Assembly: GCF_004366595.1 (NCBI RefSeq)
Contig: NZ_SORE01000007.1
Location: 62,001-126,000, forward strand
Reading direction: 5' to 3'
DNA from: Paraburkholderia rhizosphaerae
GTDB lineage: Bacteria > Pseudomonadota > Gammaproteobacteria > Burkholderiales > Burkholderiaceae
Length of the DNA stretch: 64,000 nt
The position numbers and the translations under genes are program-made. This document shows positions 1 to 7,937 of the stretch, in pieces (the stretch's first letter is position 1; each line of letters begins with the position of its first letter). A model generated the notes under the pieces. The model was not told the origin of the DNA, ran no database searches, and saw only the letters and a list, made by a program, of their open reading frames with translations.

Positions 1-447
1 CGCGCTGCCGCCGACCGTGTTCAGCCGTTGCACGAAGCGCACGCTCGAAAGCTGGCCGGGTTTATCGCTATGCGTCGTTTCGAGCAGCAGTTGCGGGATG
101 CTGCCCGTCGATGCACTCGCCATCTGAGCGACCGCATGGCCGACGATGCGGCTGCCGTCGTCCGCCTGCCACGACGGACCCGCGTCGTGGTGATACACCG
201 GACGCCCCAGCGTGTCGTAAAGCGTCGCTTGCGGGTTTTTAAACAACCACGATAAATGATGCGAACTGTCGTATTCGCACGAGTAAACCTGCACGCCGGT
301 CGCGGTTGTCGATGCGAACAGTTGCGCGTTCATCGGCATGAGCGACGACGCGGTCGGCACAGCGGACTGCGCGGGCGCTGATCCACCTGCACACGCGGCG
401 GTCAGCAGGGAAAGGACGCTAGCAAGCGTAAATTGACGGCGGTACAT
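1..447 (-). CDS. DUF3455 domain protein, cut by the left window edge
   Basis: An open frame runs leftward from ATG at 447 to the window edge, giving the first 149 residues. A GGAGA ribosome site sits 7 bases before the ATG. The protein opens MYRRQFTLASVLSLLTAAC, a signal peptide with a lipobox-like end, so it is probably exported or lipid-anchored. Next come the hallmarks of the DUF3455 family: a GVQVYSCEY segment near residue 52, then a W, then GRPVYHHDAGPSWQADDGS near residues 85-103. The function of DUF3455 is unknown; members are short secreted proteins in proteobacteria and fungi. The C-terminus is outside the window. Family assignment is from motif recognition, not alignment. Confidence 0.75.
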   Translation of the reverse strand, partial: MYRRQFTLASVLSLLTAACAGGSAPAQSAVPTASSLMPMNAQLFASTTATGVQVYSCEYDSSHHLSWLFKNPQATLYDTLGRPVYHHDAGPSWQADDGSRIVGHAVAQMASASTGSIPQLLLETTHSDKPGQLSSVRFVQRLNTVGGSA

Positions 448-625
448 GGCATCGGTCTCCGGAAAAAAGCCTGTCCCGGAAACATTCGAGCCGGCATTTC
501 TATTCCGTGTGGCGCGCGGCTATCGTTGCCGAACGCACAACCTTACGGAAACCTGATTGAATTGGCACCAAAAGCGGGCATTGAAACCGGCATTTCGCGA
601 CCCGCATTGAAGCCCGGCGTTTACC

Positions 626-1258
626 TCATTGTTGTGGTTTGCCGGACGCCAATTGCTCATTACGTTCCGTCAGAAACTGGATCAAGCCGTCGATCCCGCT
701 TTGCTGGATTTTCTCGCCGAACTGCTGCCGATACGTCTGCACGAGCCACGCGCCGACCACGTTCAGGTCATACACGCGCCAGCCCTGCGGCGTTTTGTGC
801 AAGCGGTAGTCGATCTCAACCGGTTGCGCATTCGTCTGCGCGATCGTGCGCACCACGGTATCGGTATCGCTCGGCGCGATCCGCATCGGCGGGTACGAGA
901 TCATCTGGTCCGGACGCAACTGCGCGAGCGCGCCCGCATACAGGTGAATCAGCAGCATCTGGAACTGATGCACGAGTGTTTTCTGCTGCTCGGGCGTCGC
1001 GGTCCGCCAGTAACGGCCTACCGCGAGTTGCGTCGTGTATTGGAAATCGATGTACGGCAGGATGTCCCGGTTCACGATGTCCATGATGCGGGGGATATCG
1101 TTCGGATCGATCGCCTGGGCGCGGACTTCGTCGAGCACCTGCTGCGTGACCGTTTTGATCAACGTCTGCGGATCGGATTTGTCGTCGATCTGCGCAAATG
1201 CACTGCCGGACCAGATGAACGTCGCGGTGAACGCGGCGATCAGGAAAAGCTTTTTCAT
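626..1258 (-). CDS. mlaC: MlaC/Ttg2D-type phospholipid-binding periplasmic protein
   Basis: The 210-residue product begins with a clear Sec signal peptide (residues 1-22, cleavage after SAFA). The mature part has the MlaC pattern: QTLIKTVTQQVLDEVRA at the start, then RDILPYIDF, the ALGR-like AVGRYWRTATPEQQ, and a YDLNVVGAWLVQTYRQQF stretch before the C-terminus. MlaC carries phospholipid between the outer-membrane MlaA complex and the inner-membrane MlaFEDB transporter, keeping the outer membrane asymmetric. No other mla gene is next to it here, so this is a stand-alone homologue and not obviously the main Mla operon. It could be a paralogue serving a different lipid or hopanoid carrier; the family call is firm, the substrate is not. 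Confidence 0.85.
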   Translation of the reverse strand: MKKLFLIAAFTATFIWSGSAFAQIDDKSDPQTLIKTVTQQVLDEVRAQAIDPNDIPRIMDIVNRDILPYIDFQYTTQLAVGRYWRTATPEQQKTLVHQFQMLLIHLYAGALAQLRPDQMISYPPMRIAPSDTDTVVRTIAQTNAQPVEIDYRLHKTPQGWRVYDLNVVGAWLVQTYRQQFGEKIQQSGIDGLIQFLTERNEQLASGKPQQ

Positions 1259-1326
1259 GGGCGCAAATCCTCTCCGAATGCATTATTCCGGCCTTCGCCG
1301 CAACCAGTCGACGATGGCCGCTTATG

Positions 1327-1400
1327 TGACAAAAGCGATGACAAAAAGCGGTGGCAAGAGTGGTGGCAACAGCGGTGGACAACAGCGGCGACAACAGCGC
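1327..1400. repeat. six imperfect 12-13 bp tandem units upstream of mlaC
   Basis: Reading the plus strand, consecutive units are tgacaaaagcga, tgacaaaaagcgg, tggcaagagtgg, tggcaacagcgg, tggacaacagcgg and cgacaacagcgc, so the consensus is TGGCAACAGCGG. The block lies about 70 bases upstream of the mlaC start, on the promoter side. Nothing indicates that it is translated. Confidence 0.6.
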
Positions 1401-1554
1401 CGCCGACTCGTGCGACGCGCAGCGCGTAGGTTAGCATTGCGCAGGAAATCGCGACGGGAACCACCCGAAACCCTGGGACGCGCGGATGTCGCGCCGCGCG
1501 GCATCGGCGGCAGCGGTTATGCGGCCACCTATCGCCGTAGCGGCACGCGACGTT

Positions 1555-1736
1555 CGGCCGGTAGTGCCGGCCAATGCGCCGGGCATCGAGCACCGCGGTT
1601 ACGGCCGCGTAGCGCTCGCTGGCAAAGCGTAGGCCGTCCGGCGTCAGCGCGACCAACGGCCCTGCTCGCGCAGCGCTTCGTAGCACTGGTAGGGATCGTT
1701 GAAAAAGGCGCGGCACTGAAATGCAGCGGCCTTCAT
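1555..1736 (-). pseudogene. N-terminal remnant of a cytochrome P450, frameshifted
   Basis: From an ATG at 1736 the minus strand reads MKAAAFQCRAFFNDPYQCYE then ALREQG, a typical bacterial P450 opening (FFNDPYPxYExLRExG). At about 1662-1668 this frame runs into a stop. The neighbouring frame then continues the P450 logic with GPLVALTPDGLRFASERYAA and VTAVLDARRIG, matching the usual 'P-V-x-x-x-x-DG-x-V-S-R-Y-x-D-V-x-A-V-L-x-D-R-R' region. After about 60 residues the similarity stops; no I-helix (AGxDTT), ExxR or haem Cys motif follows before mlaC. It is a dead gene fragment of about 60 codons. Confidence reflects recognition by eye across two frames. Confidence 0.6.
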
Positions 1737-1833
1737 CGGCGAGGCCTGCCGAATCGAAGCAGAGGACGCCAGATGACGCCCTCTTCCCGATTACAGATCT
1801 CGCGACGCTTTTATTCGGTCTTTAAACGCGCAC

Positions 1834-2835
1834 CTATTCGGTGGCCGCATGAGTGGACGCGGAAGGCGACGCCGCGTTTTCGGGGCCCACGGGTGACGAT
1901 TGCGCCAGTCCTGCCGCTTGGGCAGGTTGCGTCGGTTGCAGCGCGTCGCCCGAGGGGGTGGACGTTGCCGTTTGCTGCTCGGGCTTCGGCAGCTGTTCAG
2001 CCGACTGCGACTGCAGTTCGGACGCCGGCGCCTCTTCAGCGGCCTGCGATTGCCGCTGGTGCGGCTGTGCCTGATCAGCCGTCCGCGGCTGCTGTTCAGC
2101 GGTCTGCGCCGCACCCTCTGCGTTGCGCGGCCGGCGCGGGCCGCCGCGTTGCGAATTGCGCGCGAAGGCCATATCGCGCGCGCTAACCTGCCCGGCGGGC
2201 GCGCCGTTCAGATCGACACGCGCGGCGCCCTCGGTCAGCGACATCCAGTAGCGGCTGCCGCGGCACCACGTCGCAATCGCTTCGCGTACTTCAGCTTCGC
2301 TCAACGACAGTTCCTGCGCATGCGGCAACAAATCTTCGAGAATGCCGATCTTGAGCGGCAGCTTCGGCGCGGGCTTCTTCGGAAAGGCGGCGGGGAACCG
2401 CTTTTGCAGCTTGCCAATTGCGTGCACGACCGGATCGACCGGCTCCTGCTGCGGCCGGTTTTTCTGGCGCCCGCGCGGGTCCGCCTGACGCGGATGCCCC
2501 GCCTGCGGACGTCCTTCCTGGCCCGTTGGATGACCGGCTGATTGACCTGCTGGCTGCGCTGCGTCCGAACCAGCCGGCCGCCCCTGAGCACCGCCGTGCG
2601 GCTTGCGCGCGTGCGGACGGCCCGGGCGCTCGCCCGGTCTCGCCTGCTTCGGCGCACCGTGCACGCCCTGCGGGCCGCCACGCCTGCCGCGGCCCTCGCC
2701 GTCCTTACCGGCGCGTTGTTCCGTCGACGGTTGCGCGGAGTCTTGCGCCGTTTTTTCCGCGGCTTCCTGCTGCCGTGCCTGCCGCGCCTGCTGCTGGAGT
2801 TGCTTCTTCAACTCCGCCAGTTGTTCGAAACCCAT
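1834..2835 (-). CDS. ProQ/FinO family RNA-binding protein
   Basis: The start chosen is the ATG at 2835, preceded by AGGACA; upstream in-frame codons lack a ribosome site. The 333-residue protein has three parts. Residues 1-35 are a Gln/Ala-rich helix (MGFEQLAELKKQLQQQARQA). Residues 36-133 are a basic Gly/Pro/Gln-rich linker. Residues 135-230 are the ProQ/FinO domain, including AIGKLQKRFPAAFP, KLPLKIGILEDLL and the WCRGSRYW segment. A low-complexity Gln/Ala/Pro tail follows. Members bind structured RNA and sRNA-mRNA pairs and act as RNA chaperones. Long disordered arms around a central domain are usual in Burkholderiales members, in contrast to E. coli ProQ, where the domain is N-terminal. 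Confidence 0.88.
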   Translation of the reverse strand: MGFEQLAELKKQLQQQARQARQQEAAEKTAQDSAQPSTEQRAGKDGEGRGRRGGPQGVHGAPKQARPGERPGRPHARKPHGGAQGRPAGSDAAQPAGQSAGHPTGQEGRPQAGHPRQADPRGRQKNRPQQEPVDPVVHAIGKLQKRFPAAFPKKPAPKLPLKIGILEDLLPHAQELSLSEAEVREAIATWCRGSRYWMSLTEGAARVDLNGAPAGQVSARDMAFARNSQRGGPRRPRNAEGAAQTAEQQPRTADQAQPHQRQSQAAEEAPASELQSQSAEQLPKPEQQTATSTPSGDALQPTQPAQAAGLAQSSPVGPENAASPSASTHAATE

Positions 2836-2927
2836 GCTGTGTCCTGCAAAATTGACGCGTGATTCTACCAGTCCTGTGTGATGCTCCGGCAGCACGGGTC
2901 CAAGCACCGCGCCGCCAGCCGTCGCGC

Positions 2928-4373
2928 TTACCGCTTGCGCCATGTTTCGCGCATGACCATCAGCCGCAACTCGGTCATGTCTTCAATCGCGTAGCGGATG
3001 CCTTCGCGGCCCAGGCCCGAGTCCTTCACGCCGCCGTACGGCATGTTGTCGACCCGGAACGACGGCACGTCGTTGATCACCACACCGCCCACTTCCAGCT
3101 CGTCCCACGCCTCGTGCGCATGCGCGAGCGAGTCGGTGAAAATTCCGGCCTGCAGACCGAAGTCGCTGTCATTGACCGCCGCGAGCGCATCGCTGAAATG
3201 CTCGAAGCGCTCGAGAATCGCGACCGGCCCGAACGCCTCCTTGCGATACAGGTCCGTGTCGCGCCCGACATTCTCAAGCAGCGTTGCCTCGAATTTCGCG
3301 CCGTCCACCTGGCCGCCCGCGACGATCTTTGCACCCGCTTTGACCGCGCTTTCCATCCAGCCCGCCAGACGCTTCGCTTCCGACTCGGAAATCATCGGAC
3401 CGACGAAGGTCTTCTCGTCCTTCGGATCTCCCATCTTCAGCGACTTCGTTTTGGCGATCAGCTTTTCGCGCAGCGCGTCATACACGCTCGCGTGCACGAG
3501 AATGCGCTGCACGCCGATGCAGCTCTGCCCTGACTGATAAAACGCGCCAAACGTGAGACGGTCGACAACATAATCAAGTTTTTCGCGCTGATCGCCATCG
3601 ACCACCGCCGCCGCATTGCCGCCCAGTTCAAGAATGACCTTCTTCTTGCCGGCTTTCTTCTTCAGATCCCAACCCACCGCGGGCGACCCGGTGAATGAAA
3701 GCAATTTGAAACGTTCGTCGGTCGTAAACAGATCGGCGCCATCGCGGTGCGCGGGCAGGATCGAAAATGCGCCCTTCGGCAAATCGGTTTCCGCGAGCAC
3801 TTCACCGATGATCAGCGCGCCGACCGGCGTACGGCTCGCCGGTTTCAGCACGAACGGCACCCCGGCCGCGAGACCCGGCGCGACCTTGTGCGCCGCCAGA
3901 TTCAACGGGAAATTGAATGGCGAGATAAAAGAACACGGCCCGATCGGCACGCGCTTCACATAGCCGTGATAGCCCTGTGCACGCGGCGAGATTTCCAGAT
4001 TGATCACTTCGCCATCCATACGCACCGATTCTTCCGCCGCGACCTTGAACGTATCGATCAGCCGCGTGACTTCGCCGCGAGAATCGTTGATCGGCTTGCC
4101 GGCTTCGATACACAGCGCCATCGCGAGTTCATCATAGCGTTCGCGAAAGCGCTGCACGCAATGCTCGAGCACCGCTTGCCGCTTGAACGGCGGATACGCG
4201 CGCATCGCTGGCATCGCATCGGCCGCGAAGCCGATCGCCGCATCGATGGTTTTCGCATCGGCAAGCGCGACGCGCGTCGCGACCTCGCCGGTGAATTTAT
4301 CGGTCACGTCGAGATCGGTATTGGCCGCGACCGGTTCGTTTGCAAGGTAGTACGGGTAGGTCTCTTTCAACAT
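2928..4373 (-). CDS. NAD(P)-dependent aldehyde dehydrogenase
   Basis: The 481-residue length is normal for the ALDH superfamily. The ATG at 4373 is chosen because AGGGAG lies just upstream. The substrate-binding start FISPFNFPLNLAAHKVAPGL, cofactor region FTGSPAVGW, catalytic glutamate in LELGGN (Glu249) and nucleophile in QSGQSCIGVQR (Cys285) are all present. It oxidises an aldehyde to the acid with NAD(P)+; the substrate cannot be read from sequence. The gene lies 96 bases downstream of the acetolactate-synthase-like gene on the same strand. The two are probably one operon, which suggests that the aldehyde could come from the ThDP enzyme's decarboxylation or lyase chemistry (inference). Confidence 0.9.
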   Translation of the reverse strand: MLKETYPYYLANEPVAANTDLDVTDKFTGEVATRVALADAKTIDAAIGFAADAMPAMRAYPPFKRQAVLEHCVQRFRERYDELAMALCIEAGKPINDSRGEVTRLIDTFKVAAEESVRMDGEVINLEISPRAQGYHGYVKRVPIGPCSFISPFNFPLNLAAHKVAPGLAAGVPFVLKPASRTPVGALIIGEVLAETDLPKGAFSILPAHRDGADLFTTDERFKLLSFTGSPAVGWDLKKKAGKKKVILELGGNAAAVVDGDQREKLDYVVDRLTFGAFYQSGQSCIGVQRILVHASVYDALREKLIAKTKSLKMGDPKDEKTFVGPMISESEAKRLAGWMESAVKAGAKIVAGGQVDGAKFEATLLENVGRDTDLYRKEAFGPVAILERFEHFSDALAAVNDSDFGLQAGIFTDSLAHAHEAWDELEVGGVVINDVPSFRVDNMPYGGVKDSGLGREGIRYAIEDMTELRLMVMRETWRKR

Positions 4374-4469
4374 CGCAGGTTCTCCCTGGAGACAGTCCTG
4401 ATTCGGATCGGGCTCAGCAAATCGCGTGCCCCGGCAGCGCGGCACGTGGGCCGCATGCAGGCTGGCCCG

Positions 4470-6122
4470 TTAAAGCTGCGCCGATAGCCGTTTGATTTCG
4501 CGATTGAGCACACGCTCGTTGTCGGAATAGTCGATCGGCACGTCGATCACATGCACACCCGGCGTCGCGAAGCAGTCGCGCACGAGCGGCGCGAATTCGG
4601 CCGCCGATGCGACCCGATGTCCATGCGCGCCGTAGCTCTGCGCATACGCGACAAAGTCAGGATTCGACAGCGTCATCCCATAGTCCGGGAAATTCATGTT
4701 TTCCTGCTTCCAGCGGATCATGCCGAACGCGTCGTCGCGCAGGATCAGCACGACCAGGTCGAGCTTCAGCCGCACCGCTGTTTCCAGTTCCTGAGAATTC
4801 ATCATGAAGCCGCCGTCGCCGCATACCGCCATCACCTTGCGCTCCGGATGCACGATCTTCGTCGCAATCGCCGACGGCAACCCCGCGCCCATCGACGCGA
4901 GCGCATTGTCGAGCAGCAACGAATTCGGCTCGTGCGCACGGTAGTAGCGCGCAAACCAGATCTTGTACATGCCGTTGTCGAGGCAGATCATGCCGTCCTC
5001 GGGCATCGTCTCGTACACGTCGTTGACGATGCGCACCGGGTACATCGGAAAACGCTCGTCGTGCTGGCCTTTCGCGAGATGCGCCTCAAAGTGCGTCTTG
5101 ATCTCGGTGAAGCGCGAGAAGTCCCAATGCTCGCCGCGCCCCTTGAGCGCCTCCTTCAGTTGCCACACCGCATTCGCGATGTCGCCGACCACCTCGATTT
5201 GCGGGAAATAGACGGCGTCCACTTCGGCGCCGAGAAAATTCACATGAATCACCGTCTTGTCGCCGCTGTCGGCGCCGCGCATAAAAAACGGTGGTTTCTC
5301 GATCACGTCGTGGCCGACGTTAATAATGCAGTCCGCGTGATCGATCGCGCGGTGCACGAAGTCGCCGTCCGAGAGCGTCGCATTGCCGAGCCACTGCGGA
5401 TGCGATTCGTCGATCACGCCCTTGCCCATCTGTGTCGTAAAGAACGGGATACCAACCTGATCGACGAATTCGCGCAACATATTGCAGGTGGTTTTGCGGT
5501 TGCCGCCTGCGCCGATCATCAGCAGCGGGCGGCGCGCCGCGGCAATCGCTTCGACCGCGCGCGCGACGGCTTTTTCCTCGACCACCGGCCGCCGGCTATA
5601 GCTCTTTGGAATCGGCTTGCCGTCGCCTTCTTCGTGCGCGACGTCCTCCGGCAATTCCAGATGCGTCGCGCCGGGCCGCTCTTCCTCGGCGCGCCGGAAT
5701 GCTTCGCGTACCGAAGCAGGGATGTTGCCTATCGATACGATCTGGCGCGTGTATTTGGTGAGCGGCTCCATCATCCGCACGACGTCGACAATCTGGAAGT
5801 GCCCCTGCTTGCTTGCCTTGATCGGTTTCTGGCCGGTGACCATCAGCATCGGCATGCCACCGAGTTGCGCGTACGCGGCAGCGGTCACGAAGTTGGTCGC
5901 GCCGGGCCCGAGCGTCGAGATGCAGACTCCCGTGCGGCCAGTCAGGCGTCCATAGGTCGCCGCCATAAAGCCCGCTGCCTGTTCGTGGCGCGTCAGAATC
6001 AGCTTGATACGCGAGCGGCGCAGCGATTCGAGCAGATCCAGATTTTCTTCACCCGGAATGCCGAACACGTATTCGACGCCTTCTGCCTCCAACGATTTGA
6101 CGAACAGATCCGATGCTTTCAT
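4470..6122 (-). CDS. ThDP-dependent acetolactate synthase-like enzyme (large subunit type)
   Basis: The 550-residue protein has the three-domain ThDP enzyme layout. The N-terminal pyrimidine-binding domain has GIPGEENLDLLESL and the catalytic glutamate in RHEQAAGFMA. The central domain contains a PLLMIGAGGNRK stretch. The C-terminal pyrophosphate-binding domain has VCGDGGFMMNSQELETA and RDDAFGMIRWKQ. It resembles the catabolic, FAD-independent synthases more than anabolic IlvB: no small regulatory subunit (IlvN/IlvH) is adjacent. The likely reaction is condensation of two pyruvates to acetolactate or a related decarboxylation. The partner aldehyde dehydrogenase downstream hints at a different keto acid. 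An AGAGG site precedes the start. Confidence 0.85.
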   Translation of the reverse strand: MKASDLFVKSLEAEGVEYVFGIPGEENLDLLESLRRSRIKLILTRHEQAAGFMAATYGRLTGRTGVCISTLGPGATNFVTAAAYAQLGGMPMLMVTGQKPIKASKQGHFQIVDVVRMMEPLTKYTRQIVSIGNIPASVREAFRRAEEERPGATHLELPEDVAHEEGDGKPIPKSYSRRPVVEEKAVARAVEAIAAARRPLLMIGAGGNRKTTCNMLREFVDQVGIPFFTTQMGKGVIDESHPQWLGNATLSDGDFVHRAIDHADCIINVGHDVIEKPPFFMRGADSGDKTVIHVNFLGAEVDAVYFPQIEVVGDIANAVWQLKEALKGRGEHWDFSRFTEIKTHFEAHLAKGQHDERFPMYPVRIVNDVYETMPEDGMICLDNGMYKIWFARYYRAHEPNSLLLDNALASMGAGLPSAIATKIVHPERKVMAVCGDGGFMMNSQELETAVRLKLDLVVLILRDDAFGMIRWKQENMNFPDYGMTLSNPDFVAYAQSYGAHGHRVASAAEFAPLVRDCFATPGVHVIDVPIDYSDNERVLNREIKRLSAQL

Positions 6123-6377
6123 AAGGAGCCTCTGTAAAGCCAGAATGAGTGCGCGGGATTGAAGCGCGGGATGTAAAGCAGAATGCCGGGCTGACTAGCG
6201 GAACGTTGTGGATTACGCGCGCGCTGGCATTGGCGTACCCGCGCGGTGTCACGAATGAAAGCTTACTCTTTCACGCGCGATCGTGCGTTGCATGAATTAG
6301 ACGAATCGCAAAGGCGGGCTCGAAGGCTTGAGCGCACGCAATAAGCCGCGGCGTCTAGCGCGATCTACGCGGTCAGC

Positions 6378-6413
6378 GAAAAGACCGCTGCGCGCGATCG
6401 CACGCGCAGCGGC
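6378..6413 (-). terminator. Rho-independent terminator after the DJ-1/PfpI gene
   Basis: The two 10-base arms CCGCTGCGCG (6385-6394) and CGCGCAGCGG (6403-6412) pair perfectly around an 8-base loop. On the minus strand the stem is followed by TCTTTTCGC. It lies 60 bases past the stop of the DJ-1/PfpI gene. The rest of the 350-base gap up to the acetolactate-synthase-like gene shows no coding signal. Confidence 0.8.
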
Positions 6414-6471
6414 CTTCGGTTTGTTCCGCGACCGGACGGACAGGCCGGGCGCGATCAGTGCATCACAGCCG

Positions 6472-7152
6472 TCAACGCTTCAATTGCTTGACCAGTTCCT
6501 TCGCAGCGGGGCCGGAGGACGCCGGATTCTGCCCGGTCGTCAACAGACCGTCGACCACCACATACGGCTCGAAATCTCCGCCCTTCGAGTAGTGGCCGCC
6601 CTGTTCCTTCAACATGTCTTCGACGAGAAACGGCACGACCTTGGTCAACTGGACCAGTTCTTCTTCGCTATTCGCAAACCCGGTGACCGGCCGGCCTGCA
6701 ACGAACGGCCGGCCGTCCTTCCCTTTGACGTGTCGGAACACACACGGCGCATGACAGACCGCGGTGACCGGCTTGTCGGTCGCGATGGCCCGCTCGATCA
6801 GCGCAGCGGAGTCCTTGTCTTCCGCGAGGTCCCACATCGGGCCATGTCCGCCTGGATAGAACACGGCGTCGAAGTCGTCCATCGACATCGTCGACAGCTT
6901 ATGGGTCGACGCGAGCGCCGAGGTCGCTTGCGCGTCCTTTTCGAAGCGGCGGGTCAGATCCGTTTGAAACTCGGGTTCGTTGCTCTTCGGATCGAGTGGC
7001 GGCTGGCCGCCTTTTACCGATGCAAGTGTCAGTTCCGCGCCTGCTTCCTTGAATACGTAATAGGGTGCCGCGAGTTCCTCGAGCCAGAAGCCGGTTTTTT
7101 TGCCGGTATTGCCGAGTTGGTCATGCGAGGTCAAAACAATCAGGATTTTCAT
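6472..7152 (-). CDS. DJ-1/PfpI superfamily protein, Hsp31/glyoxalase III-like
   Basis: The ATG at 7152 is chosen for the upstream TGGAG and because the protein then starts MKILIVLTSHDQLG, the expected first beta strand. The 226-residue protein contains TGFWLEELAAPYYVF (acidic partner at Glu25/26), FYPGGHGPMWDL and the nucleophile elbow in VTAVCHAPC (Cys133, His134). This matches the class I amidotransferase-like group that includes Hsp31-type glutathione-independent glyoxalases and chaperones. Such proteins convert methylglyoxal to lactate or protect against oxidative and thermal stress. It stands alone, with a terminator behind it. Function within the superfamily is inferred. Confidence 0.85.
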   Translation of the reverse strand: MKILIVLTSHDQLGNTGKKTGFWLEELAAPYYVFKEAGAELTLASVKGGQPPLDPKSNEPEFQTDLTRRFEKDAQATSALASTHKLSTMSMDDFDAVFYPGGHGPMWDLAEDKDSAALIERAIATDKPVTAVCHAPCVFRHVKGKDGRPFVAGRPVTGFANSEEELVQLTKVVPFLVEDMLKEQGGHYSKGGDFEPYVVVDGLLTTGQNPASSGPAAKELVKQLKR

Positions 7153-7269
7153 ATCGATTGCTCCAGAGTGTGCTTGCCGCTTACCCGCTTGCCGCCACCG
7201 CGATTCAACAAGAATGCTGAATCGCCGGCAAGTCATCTTTGGACGATCTTGTCAAATAGGCAAGGCGCG

Positions 7270-7640
7270 TTACAACTGCTCGAGCGCATTCACTTCAAGC
7301 AAGGTCTTGCGAAGAATTTCGACCCGCGTCCGAAGATTGATTCGATGCGACGCGGCCCACAGGACTTCGATAGGTGAACCATCGAAGCTCGCGCAGCACG
7401 AAGCGGGCCGGCTGACGCGACGCATCTTCTTTCTGCAGCACACCGATCCATCTTTGTGCAGCGAGGTCATCGCGAGTGGCGATGCGTTGCGCGCTAACGG
7501 ATGGTCTTCAGGTATCGCGAGCAGCATCGGACCTTCGAGTACGGGCGCGGCCTCGAGGTCGGCGTCTTCGTGCGGCGGATCGCGCACCAGTGCGATTGTC
7601 GAGGCTGTGCTAGCGCGATCCTTCCAATTGATCTGTTGAT
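7270..7640 (-). pseudogene. Remnant of a LysR-type regulator effector-binding domain
   Basis: The minus strand encodes IALVRDPPHEDADLEAAPVL followed by EGPMLLAIPEDHPLARNAS and PLAMTSLHKDG. This is the pattern of a LysR substrate-binding domain (VRPP...DLxxxxLxxExMLLAMPxxHPLA...PLxLxxL). Past that point the frame loses similarity. No N-terminal winged helix-turn-helix with the usual LysR signature is found upstream up to 7937. It therefore looks like a truncated, decayed regulator gene. The remainder of the 785-base gap between the DJ-1/PfpI and AraC genes shows no convincing gene. Confidence 0.5.
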
Positions 7641-7937
7641 TGATGGTTGGCGCCATTGCGCCCGCCGCCGCCCGCGGGCAGGTTCGCGCTGTCCAGCAAA
7701 GACCGCGCACGCACATTCGTGCCCGCCTGGGGCATACCTTCGTATAGGTACCGCAGACTGTCATTTGCAGATCGAACACCACCGTAGGATTTTCACGGGG
7801 CTCAAGCAACGATATGGTCGAGCTTTAAAGGCTGTACGCGTGTCCCGTCGATATCGGCGGCGAGGCCGGTTCCGCTCTCCGGCCGCCGCAGACACGACAT
7901 GGTCGATGTTCCGTCCTCACTGACGAGGTGATTCGCG

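Noticed and set aside
1255..1716. 153-codon minus-strand frame between mlaC and the ProQ gene taken as a whole protein
   Set aside because: Only the first ~50 residues resemble anything (P450), and those need a frame change; the rest is low-complexity over the tandem repeat.
4551..6137. 528-codon plus-strand frame opposite the acetolactate-synthase-like gene
   Set aside because: Shadow frame rich in Arg and His, no recognisable motif, and the opposite strand carries an obvious ThDP enzyme.
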